From Novosphingobium sp. ERN07 (GTDB lineage Bacteria > Pseudomonadota > Alphaproteobacteria > Sphingomonadales > Sphingomonadaceae): DNA of 64,000 nt. The notes beneath the pieces were generated by a model. It was not told where the DNA came from, ran no database searches, and saw nothing but the letters and a program-made list of their open reading frames with translations. Positions 57,633 through 64,000 of the stretch are shown in pieces. Both the position numbers and the translations under genes were made by a program. The DNA is taken from positions 1 through 64,000 of the forward strand of contig NZ_JABAID010000004.1 in NCBI RefSeq assembly GCF_012641335.1. The letters are read 5' to 3'. Numbering within the stretch: position 1 is the stretch's first letter; each line of letters starts with the position of its first letter.

Positions 57633-58601
57633 ATGAACGCCAGCTTGCCAGATATCGCCGCCGAAACGGCCCCCCTACGCCTGCTTATCGCCGCCCCGCG
57701 CGGCTTTTGCGCCGGGGTGGACCGCGCCATCGAAATCGTGGAGCGGGCGATCGATCGCTATGGCGCGCCGGTTTATGTGCGGCACGAAATCGTCCACAAC
57801 CGCTTTGTGGTGGATGGCCTGAAGGCCAAGGGCGCAGTTTTTGTGGAGGAACTGGATCAGGTGCCTGATGGCGCGCCAGTGGTCTTTTCCGCGCATGGCG
57901 TGCCCAAAGTGGTGCCGCAGAATGCCAGCGCGCGCGGATTGGACTGGCTGGATGCCACCTGCCCGCTCGTCAGCAAGGTGCATCGTCAGGCCGAACGGCA
58001 GGTAGAGGCCGGGCGGCATATCCTGTTCATCGGACACAAGGGACACCCCGAAGTGATCGGCACGATGGGCCAGGTGCACGAAGGCACGATCACGCTGGTG
58101 GAAACGGTAGGCGATGTGGCGGGACTGACATTCGCTGCGGATATGCCGCTGGCGTTCCTCACGCAGACCACGCTTTCGGTGGACGATACGGCGGAAATCG
58201 TGGCTGCCTTGCAGGCAAAGTTCCCGCAGATCGTGGGGCCGAAGGCGGAGGATATCTGCTATGCCACCTCCAACCGGCAAGCCGCAGTCAAGGCGATTGC
58301 CGAGGAGTGCCAGTTGCTGCTGGTGATCGGCGCGCCCAACAGTTCCAATTCACTGCGGCTGGTCGAAGTGGCCGAACGCCTTGGCACGCCTTCGCGGCTG
58401 ATTCAGCGGGCAAGTGAGATCGATCCCGCTTGGCTGCACGGCGTGACCACGCTGGGGCTTACGGCAGGCGCCTCTGCACCCGAAGTTCTGGTCCGCGAAG
58501 TGGTGCAGCGGATCGGGGAGTTGCGCCCGGTTTCGGAAGAGACGGTGACCACTGCCGAAGAAAAGATGGTGTTCAAGCTGCCGCGCCAGCTTCTCGACTA
58601 A
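57633..58601 (+). CDS. ispH: 4-hydroxy-3-methylbut-2-enyl diphosphate reductase
   Basis: Iron-sulfur enzyme of the last MEP-pathway step, giving IPP and DMAPP. The three cluster Cys are in [28 protein letters not shown] and [25 protein letters not shown] is the substrate His motif. 322 aa, normal length. First gene of an apparent unit with thrB and rnhA (12-base gap to thrB). Confidence 0.97.
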   Translation: MNASLPDIAAETAPLRLLIAAPRGFCAGVDRAIEIVERAIDRYGAPVYVRHEIVHNRFVVDGLKAKGAVFVEELDQVPDGAPVVFSAHGVPKVVPQNASARGLDWLDATCPLVSKVHRQAERQVEAGRHILFIGHKGHPEVIGTMGQVHEGTITLVETVGDVAGLTFAADMPLAFLTQTTLSVDDTAEIVAALQAKFPQIVGPKAEDICYATSNRQAAVKAIAEECQLLLVIGAPNSSNSLRLVEVAERLGTPSRLIQRASEIDPAWLHGVTTLGLTAGASAPEVLVREVVQRIGELRPVSEETVTTAEEKMVFKLPRQLLD

Positions 58602-58613
58602 GGCCTGACAGAC

Positions 58614-59585
58614 ATGGCGGTTTACACCCAGATCGGCGCGGAAGAGATGGCCGCGCTTGTGAGCGAATTTGACGTGGGCGAACTGGTTTCGGCCAAAGGC
58701 ATTGCCGAGGGCGTTTCCAACAGCAACTGGCTGCTGGAGACGACCGGCAAGGATGGATCGGGCGCGCGCTTCATCCTGACGATGTACGAATTCCGTATCG
58801 AGCTGGAGGATTTGCCCTACTTCCTCTCGCTGCTCGATCACCTTGCCGCCAAGGGCTGCCCGGTGCCGCGCACGATCCATGATCGCGACGGCGCGCTCTA
58901 TCGCAGGCGCGGGGAAAAGGCGCTGGCGCTGATTGAGTTTCTGCCCGGCGTTTCGGTGAGCGAGCCGACAGTCGGGCAGGCCCGCGCGGTGGGTGCGGCG
59001 CTGGCGCAGATGCACCATGCGGCGGCGGACTTTGCAGGCACGCGCGCGAACGGCATGGGGCTGGCGGAATGGCAGCGGCTGTTCGACGAATGCGGCGCAG
59101 ACGGGCTGGCCGCGATCGATCCGGCGCTCGCCGGGCTGGTGGCGGAACATCTGCCGAAGGTGGCGGCAGGCTGGCCGACGGACCTGCCCCGCTCTGTCAT
59201 CCACGCAGACCTTTTCCCCGACAACGTGCTGATGCTGGGCGACAAGGTTACCGGGCTGATCGACTTCTACTTCGCCTGCAACGATTTGATGGCCTATGAT
59301 GTGGCGGTAACGCACGCGGCATGGTGTTTCGACGCCACGGGACGCACGTTCAACGCCGATCTTTCGAAGGCTCTGCTGGAAGGGTATGAGGCGGTGCGCC
59401 CTCTGTTGGCCGAAGAGCGCGCCGCGCTGCCCCTGCTGGCGAAGGGCGCGGCGCTGCGCTTTACATCGAGCCGCGCCTACGATTGGTTGAACACCCCCGC
59501 AGACGCGCTGGTGGTGCGCAAAGACCCTATGGCCTTTGCCCGGCGGCTGGAGTTCTATGCCGCCAATCCTGAGGTCTTCGCATGA
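58614..59585 (+). CDS. thrB: homoserine kinase, ThrB2 (APH-fold) type
   Basis: Phosphorylates homoserine on the way to threonine. 323 aa of the kinase-fold family rather than the GHMP family: [13 protein letters not shown] at the N-terminus, Brenner-type [14 protein letters not shown] and [18 protein letters not shown] metal-binding segments. Four-base overlap with rnhA (ATGA); AAGG upstream of the start. Confidence 0.93.
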   Translation: MAVYTQIGAEEMAALVSEFDVGELVSAKGIAEGVSNSNWLLETTGKDGSGARFILTMYEFRIELEDLPYFLSLLDHLAAKGCPVPRTIHDRDGALYRRRGEKALALIEFLPGVSVSEPTVGQARAVGAALAQMHHAAADFAGTRANGMGLAEWQRLFDECGADGLAAIDPALAGLVAEHLPKVAAGWPTDLPRSVIHADLFPDNVLMLGDKVTGLIDFYFACNDLMAYDVAVTHAAWCFDATGRTFNADLSKALLEGYEAVRPLLAEERAALPLLAKGAALRFTSSRAYDWLNTPADALVVRKDPMAFARRLEFYAANPEVFA

Positions 59586-60013
59586 AGCACGTTCAGATAT
59601 TCACCGATGGCGCGTGCAAGGGCAATCCCGGCAAGGGCGGCTGGGGCGCGCTGCTGCGCATGGGCGAGCATGAGCGGGAACTGGCCGGGTCTGAAAAGGA
59701 AACGACCAACAACCGCATGGAACTGATGGCGGCAATTCAGGCGCTTCAAGCGCTCAAGCAGCCCTGTCAGGTCACGCTTCACACCGACAGCAAGTACGTG
59801 CTCGACGGCATCACAAAGTGGGTGTTCGGCTGGCAGAAGAAGGGCTGGAAAACCGCCGACAACAAGCCGGTGAAGAATGAAGACCTGTGGCGGATGCTCG
59901 TCGATGCGTCACGCCCGCACAAAATCGAATGGGTCTGGGTCAAAGGCCATGACGGCCACCCGGAGAACGAGCGGGTGGACAAATTGGCAAGCGACGCCGC
60001 GATTGCCGCGTAG
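59582..60013 (+). CDS. rnhA: ribonuclease HI
   Basis: Cuts the RNA strand of RNA-DNA hybrids. 143 aa with all catalytic acids: Asp in [14 protein letters not shown], Glu in [10 protein letters not shown], Asp in [11 protein letters not shown] and Asp in [13 protein letters not shown]; the GHDGHPENE handle and His are present. Coupled to thrB by a four-base overlap. Confidence 0.97.
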   Translation: MKHVQIFTDGACKGNPGKGGWGALLRMGEHERELAGSEKETTNNRMELMAAIQALQALKQPCQVTLHTDSKYVLDGITKWVFGWQKKGWKTADNKPVKNEDLWRMLVDASRPHKIEWVWVKGHDGHPENERVDKLASDAAIAA

Positions 60014-60030
60014 CTATCGATGAATCGCGC

Positions 60031-60047
60031 CCCCGCCTGCGCGGGGG
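60031..60047. terminator. bidirectional terminator-like hairpin
   Basis: CCCCGC/GCGGGG with loop CTGC, in the 56-base gap between the convergent rnhA and YegP-like genes. The 17 bases are identical to 5176-5192, so it is also a copy of a dispersed repeat. No long T-run follows on either strand, so termination is inferred from position and stem strength. Confidence 0.55.
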
Positions 60048-60069
60048 TGTTGTGGTCGGCAACTGCCGG

Positions 60070-60252
60070 TTAAGCCGCCGTCGTGTCGATCACTTCGGCT
60101 TCGGGTCCATTCTTCAGGATCGATTCAATCGCGTTCTTGGCGCTGGCCTTGCTCTTGTAGCCTTCCGTCCAGAAGATCGCTTCGCTGTTGTGGCAGAAGT
60201 AGGCGACGTATTCCCCGGCCTTGTTCTGGCGGATTTCAAACTTGTGGGCCAT
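60070..60252 (-). CDS. YegP-family (DUF1508) small protein
   Basis: 60 residues: MAHKFEIRQNKAGEYVAYF then SEAIFWTEGYKSKASAKNAI. This is the single-repeat form of the DUF1508/YegP fold, found in many bacteria, function unknown. The ATG at 60252 follows AAGGGGA by 7 bases; the frame extends upstream to 60291 without reason. Convergent with rnhA. Confidence 0.85.
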   Translation of the reverse strand: MAHKFEIRQNKAGEYVAYFCHNSEAIFWTEGYKSKASAKNAIESILKNGPEAEVIDTTAA

Positions 60253-60323
60253 CGTGATTCCCCTTGGTTGATCCTGCCGCGAAACTATCACGCAAACACG
60301 CGCGGCAAAGCGTCAATCGCGTC

Positions 60324-61433
60324 CTATCCGGCTGCGAAGCGCGCGGGCGAATAGGCCTTGGCGTCGATCTCTGCCGTCAGCCCGTCGCGCGGCAGGCCCA
60401 GCAGCAGTTGTGCGGCAAGGCGCGCGGCGGCAGGGGCTGTCTGGATGCCGAAGCCGCCCTGCCCAGCGAACCAGAACAGGCCCGGCACCACCGTATCGAA
60501 ACCATAGACCGGCAGGCGGTCTGGCGCGAAGGAGCGCAGGCCCGCCCAGCGCCGCTCTACCGCTGTGATCTTCCAGTCCACGACGTGTTCGAAACGGTCG
60601 ATGGCGACGGCGACATCAAGTTCCTCAGGCGCAGCATCGCCTGCGACATCGGGGATTTCGTCGTGCGGTGAGAGCCACAGGCGCCCCCCCTGCGGCTTGA
60701 AGTAGAAATCCTCGTTGATGCCAAGCGTCAGCGGCAGATCATCTGAAGGCGCTGGATCGGTGCGCGCCTGCACGATGGTGCGCCGCAAAGGTTGAATACC
60801 GAGCGGCGCGGCGCCTGCGCGCTGCGCCAGTTCATCGGCCCATGCACCGGCGGCATTGGCGATCACGCCCGCGCGCGCTTCGCCGCTGGCCCAAGCAATG
60901 CGCCATCCCCCGCCCTCGCGCTCAATTTGATCGACCCGTGCACGCACGCGTAGCACGGTACCGGTGCGCTTCGATGCGGCAAGATAGTGCTGGTGCAGCC
61001 CTGCCACGTCGATATCGGCACAGGCCGGCTCCCACGCGCCGACCACCCATTCGGGCCGCAAGCCCGGAATGCGCGCTTCAAGCGCTGCGCGGCCTTGCAA
61101 ATGCAGCGTTGCGCCCAGCGCAGAGAAGGTTTCGACGAAGGCTTCCACCTTTTCGCTATCCACCGCCTGCCCCAGATTGAGCGCGCCGCGTGGTGAGAGG
61201 AAGCCACCTTCACGCAGGAAGCGCCCCGACGCCATCGTCAGCGGCACGACTGCAGGGCCACCGTATGTCTCTTCCCAGAACGCGGCGGAGCGCCCCGTGG
61301 TGTGATAGCCGGGCGTATCCTCAGCCTCCACCAGAAGTACGCGCGCGTGGGGCGCGCATTCGGCGGCGAGGCTGGCTCCTGCCATCCCTGCCCCGATGAT
61401 CGCAATGTCGAAATCGCCTGCAAACTCGCTCAC
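60324..61433 (-). CDS. FAD-dependent oxidoreductase (DAO family)
   Basis: 369 residues of the D-amino-acid/glycine oxidase-like fold: FAD-binding DIAIIGAGMAGASLAAECA at the N-terminus, GRSAAFWEETYGG, a central substrate cap, and a C-terminal WFAGQGGFGIQTAPAAARL. It could act on an amine or amino acid; the substrate is not evident. The GTG at 61433 overlaps the stop of the upstream hydrolase gene (GTGA), so the two are coupled; the longer frame to 61493 lies inside that gene. Confidence 0.87.
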   Translation of the reverse strand: MSEFAGDFDIAIIGAGMAGASLAAECAPHARVLLVEAEDTPGYHTTGRSAAFWEETYGGPAVVPLTMASGRFLREGGFLSPRGALNLGQAVDSEKVEAFVETFSALGATLHLQGRAALEARIPGLRPEWVVGAWEPACADIDVAGLHQHYLAASKRTGTVLRVRARVDQIEREGGGWRIAWASGEARAGVIANAAGAWADELAQRAGAAPLGIQPLRRTIVQARTDPAPSDDLPLTLGINEDFYFKPQGGRLWLSPHDEIPDVAGDAAPEELDVAVAIDRFEHVVDWKITAVERRWAGLRSFAPDRLPVYGFDTVVPGLFWFAGQGGFGIQTAPAAARLAAQLLLGLPRDGLTAEIDAKAYSPARFAAG

Positions 61434-62422
61434 GCGGACACATCCTGCTGAATGGCGGGGGCCAGTCGGTCGAGAAAGTCGTCTATCGTCCACATCACCT
61501 TGTCGCGCACAGCATCGACCTCCCGCAGAAGTTCGTGCCGGGCCTCACGCCCCCACACCACCAGTTGCGCACGTGGAAGACGGCGCGCCGCCTGTTCGAT
61601 AGCGCGCGAGGAAACCAGACCATCATATCGGGCTGACAGTAGCAGGACAGGCTGTTCAACCCCCTCAAGCACGCCGGGCGCATCCATCGCCAGCATTGAT
61701 GCATAGCCGCGTTCCACCCAGCGCCACGACCCCGGTCCCATGCCGAGGTAAGGGCGTGTCAGTTTCCAGTGCGCCTCATCGGCATATCGGGCTTCATCAT
61801 GTGTCAGCAGCGTGCTGCGCGCGGCGATGGTGGTGCCGGGCTTTTCGCTGATCTTCCACGCCATGCGTTCGGGATCACCGAATCGGCACATGGCCTCTGC
61901 CACCTTGTGCAGCAGGCGATTCGGCCCCGGCGTGAGGAATCCGAGCATCGGAGCGCTCAAAACAACCGCAACAGGGTTAATTCTTTTTTCCGCGACACTA
62001 CGCAGAACGAGGTGCCCGCCCATCGAGTGGCCGATGATCACATGAGGTGCGGGCGTGGTGGCGATCCAGTCAGCCCAGAAGGCCGAAAGATCGTCAAGCC
62101 ACACGGAAAAGTCCGCCACATGGCCAATGTCAGGATGGCCGGAAAGCCTGCCAGAACCGGCTTGTCCGCGCCAATCCATTGCGGTTACGCGCCAACCTTC
62201 GCCATGCCAATAGTCGAGTGATTCCAGATACTTTTCATAGAAATCGCCCCGCCCCGGCAGGAACAGAATAGACCCTCGTGGGCCATCGGGCACGTCGCCA
62301 CCAGCCACCCCCGGCCAATCGATCCGGCGGATCGCATGACCATCTGCTGCGTGCCACACCGCCTCTGTCGCAACGGCCGGAATCGCCCTGCGATCGATCC
62401 CACCTGCCATACCCGATTCCAT
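61430..62422 (-). CDS. alpha/beta hydrolase, lysophospholipase-like
   Basis: 330 residues, serine hydrolase fold. The oxyanion region is ILFLPGRGDFYEKYLES, the nucleophile elbow is IIGHSMGGHLVL, the acid is in LLSARYDGLVSS and the His in REARHELLRE, so the triad is complete. It resembles PldB-type lysophospholipases or monoacylglycerol lipases. The ATG at 62422 follows AGGAGAAGG by 9 bases; a TTG at 62446 is unlikely. Coupled to the FAD oxidoreductase gene. Confidence 0.87.
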   Translation of the reverse strand: MESGMAGGIDRRAIPAVATEAVWHAADGHAIRRIDWPGVAGGDVPDGPRGSILFLPGRGDFYEKYLESLDYWHGEGWRVTAMDWRGQAGSGRLSGHPDIGHVADFSVWLDDLSAFWADWIATTPAPHVIIGHSMGGHLVLRSVAEKRINPVAVVLSAPMLGFLTPGPNRLLHKVAEAMCRFGDPERMAWKISEKPGTTIAARSTLLTHDEARYADEAHWKLTRPYLGMGPGSWRWVERGYASMLAMDAPGVLEGVEQPVLLLSARYDGLVSSRAIEQAARRLPRAQLVVWGREARHELLREVDAVRDKVMWTIDDFLDRLAPAIQQDVSA

Positions 62423-62491
62423 CCCGAAGCGCCTTCTCCTGCGCAAATCCGCGCCAAGGTTTGGTTACCGTTTGGTAAGTGATTGTCCCGT

Positions 62492-62992
62492 ATGCCCCGG
62501 ACCATGCAGGGGAACTTCATCGTTTACGGATTGGTCGGGGCATTGGCAATCGCGCTGCTGGTTGCTGCCTTTACGGATATCCAACGTCGCCAGATCGACA
62601 ACTGGCTGAACGCCGCGATTGCGCTGGCCGCACCTGCCTATTGGTGGGCTGCGGGGCTTTCAGTCTGGCCAGACATGGCCGTGCAAGTGGGCCTTGCCGT
62701 GCTGACCTTCGTGGTTCTGGCCGGCCTGTTCGCACTGAAGCTTATGGGCGGCGGCGATGTGAAGCTGCTTTCGGCGCTGGCACTGTGGATCGCACCGATG
62801 ACCTTCCTGAAGCTGCTGCTGATCATGTCTTTGATCGGCGGCGCTCTGACCATCCTGATGGCGATGTGGCACTTCACCGTGACCCGCCGCCGGGATGCCA
62901 AGATCCCCTACGGCGTGGCCATCGCCGCAGCGGGCCTGATCACACTGGCCCCCGTTCTGGAGGCCGGATGGCGCTCCGTTACGGGAGCATGA
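62492..62992 (+). CDS. cpaA: prepilin peptidase CpaA (A24 family)
   Basis: Membrane aspartate protease that processes Flp prepilins for the Tad pilus. 166 aa with about four to five transmembrane helices; the first active Asp is in AAFTDIQRRQIDNWLN and the second in LMGGGDVKLLSAL (GxGD-type motif). Three in-frame starts are close (TTG 62483, ATG 62492, ATG 62504); the last may be correct given the family's usual N-terminus, and none has a clear ribosome binding site. Upstream of cpaB, so this is the start of a Tad locus. Confidence 0.88.
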   Translation: MPRTMQGNFIVYGLVGALAIALLVAAFTDIQRRQIDNWLNAAIALAAPAYWWAAGLSVWPDMAVQVGLAVLTFVVLAGLFALKLMGGGDVKLLSALALWIAPMTFLKLLLIMSLIGGALTILMAMWHFTVTRRRDAKIPYGVAIAAAGLITLAPVLEAGWRSVTGA

Positions 62993-63065
62993 ACGGAATA
63001 TCACAAATTTTAACCAATTTGCCCGAGACATGCGGGCCGGACTTTAAAGGGCGGGACAAGTAGTC

Positions 63066-64000
63066 ATGGACAAGAGGAAGCTGATGCTGCTGGTGGGGGC
63101 GCTGATCGTCGCGATCGGCACGGCCTTCGCAGCCAGGAGCCTTTTCGCCGGCGCATCGACGCCTCAGGCAGAAGCTGCGGCCAAGGTGCCGATGGGGGCC
63201 AAGGTCCTTGTCGCCCAGCGCGCCCTGCCCGTCGGCACGATCATCACCGCCGATGCCATCAACTTCCAGGCCTGGCCCAAGGACATGGTGCAGGACGCCT
63301 ACTTCGTCGAAGGCGAAGCGGACATGCAGAAGCTGCTCGGAACCGTGGTGCGCAATCCCATCACGGCAGGCGAACCGGTGACCAAGGGCAACCTCGTTTC
63401 GCCCGGTGACCGTGGCTTCCTTGCCGCCGCGCTTGGGCCGGGTATGCGTGCGGTGACCATTCCCGTTTCGGCGCGCACTGGTGTTGCCGGCTTCGTCTTC
63501 CCCGGTGACCATATCGACCTTGTTCTGACGCAGACGATCAAGAGTCAGGGCGAAGGTATGGCGCTGAAGGCATCGGAAACGATCCTCAAGAACCTGCGCG
63601 TACTTGCCACCGACCAGTCGACCGAACAGGAAATGGTGGAAGGCAAGACCCGCGTCCGCACCTTCAGCACCGTTACGCTCGAAGTGACGCCCAAGATCGC
63701 CGAGAAGATTGCCGTTGCCCAGACCATCGGCACGATCAGCCTTTCGCTACGCTCGCTGGCCGACAATTCGGCAGAACTCGAACAGGCGATTGCTTCGGGC
63801 GATATCAAGATCCCGACCGGCGTCAGCAAACAGCAGGAAGAAGCCCTGATCAAGCAGGCGATGAACCGTCCGATCGAAGCCACCAAGTCCAGCTTCGTGA
63901 CCGGTGCCGACGTCTCGCGCTTCCAGCGCGCCACGGCCCCTGTCACCCGCTCGTCGATGGGTGGTGCACCGTCTGCTGGTCCGCAGATCGCAGGCAATGC
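63066..64000 (+). CDS. cpaB: Flp pilus assembly protein CpaB, 3' end outside the window
   Basis: Periplasmic pilus-assembly protein of the Tad/Flp system, anchored by an N-terminal helix (LMLLVGALIVAIGTAFAA). A SAF domain follows: VPMGAKVLVAQRALPVGTII with DAINFQAWPKDMV, then the RcpC/CpaB region VRNPITAGEPVTKGNLV and GMRAVTIPVSARTGVAGFV with GDHIDLVLTQ. The frame is open from the ATG at 63066 to the last base, about 311 codons. Next expected genes are cpaC, cpaD and cpaE. Confidence 0.93.
   Translation, partial: MDKRKLMLLVGALIVAIGTAFAARSLFAGASTPQAEAAAKVPMGAKVLVAQRALPVGTIITADAINFQAWPKDMVQDAYFVEGEADMQKLLGTVVRNPITAGEPVTKGNLVSPGDRGFLAAALGPGMRAVTIPVSARTGVAGFVFPGDHIDLVLTQTIKSQGEGMALKASETILKNLRVLATDQSTEQEMVEGKTRVRTFSTVTLEVTPKIAEKIAVAQTIGTISLSLRSLADNSAELEQAIASGDIKIPTGVSKQQEEALIKQAMNRPIEATKSSFVTGADVSRFQRATAPVTRSSMGGAPSAGPQIAGN

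Noticed and set aside
62460..63065. CtrA-like sites near cpaA and cpaB (GGTTACC, TTTTAACCAA)
   Set aside because: Only single half-sites are visible; the paired TTAA-N7-TTAA form is absent.

Overview
The window looks like chromosomal DNA of a GC-rich alphaproteobacterium, most likely of the order Sphingomonadales (Novosphingobium/Sphingobium type). This is an inference from gene content and order: a complete mraZ-to-ftsZ division and cell-wall cluster, the argS-SPOR-nagZ-scpA-scpB-tatA-tatB-tatC block, bpt next to tamA-tamB, meso-diaminopimelate-type MurE, and GC-rich palindromic intergenic repeats. No rRNA or other direct taxonomic marker is present.

Left edge (1-2340): a truncated gene of unknown function converges on a 599-residue tyrosine recombinase whose start lies about 90 bases from the 3' end of a tRNA-Ala(CGC) gene. 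This is the usual layout of an integrative element inserted at a tRNA 3' end; if so, the element extends leftward out of the window. From 2341 to 5725 come a proline-tract lipoprotein, a BAX-inhibitor-1-type membrane protein with its own terminator, and a YbjN-like protein followed by proC.

Centre-left (5926-27137), all on the minus strand: mraZ-rsmH-ftsL-ftsI-murE-murF-mraY-murD-ftsW-murG-murC-murB-ddl-ftsQ-ftsA-ftsZ, followed downstream by a large TPR/SPOR-domain protein. Eleven consecutive gene junctions overlap by exactly four bases (ATGA or GTGA) and one abuts, so translation is probably tightly coupled; this pattern also fixes several start codons. Upstream of mraZ are five direct repeats with an exact 10-bp period that look like the MraZ operator.

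Middle (27297-44368): an orphan GldG-like membrane protein with a small partner, a cysteine synthase, the haem-exporter pair ccmA-ccmB without ccmC, an SDR oxidoreductase, a secreted CHAP amidase, a CHASE4-like/GGDEF/EAL c-di-GMP enzyme, a 48-residue membrane protein, an aldehyde dehydrogenase converging on a GT4 glycosyltransferase (with the dehydrogenase terminator inside the glycosyltransferase gene), and tamA-tamB for outer-membrane biogenesis.

Right (44337-64000): bpt (N-degron leucyltransferase), ilvA, a VanZ-like protein, a beta-hydroxyacid dehydrogenase-like gene, a secreted amidohydrolase, tatABC, scpAB, nagZ, a SPOR protein, argS, a lipoprotein, ispH-thrB-rnhA, a YegP-like protein, a FAD oxidoreductase coupled to a lysophospholipase-like hydrolase, then cpaA and the start of cpaB. 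The last two are the beginning of a Flp/Tad pilus locus that runs off the right edge.

Most of the window is ordinary core genome. I do not see a convincing new defence or biosynthetic system; the points most worth a second look are the tRNA-Ala island junction, the mraZ operator array, the terminator buried in a convergent coding region, the long basic tail of FtsL and the acidic N-terminal extension of TamA.
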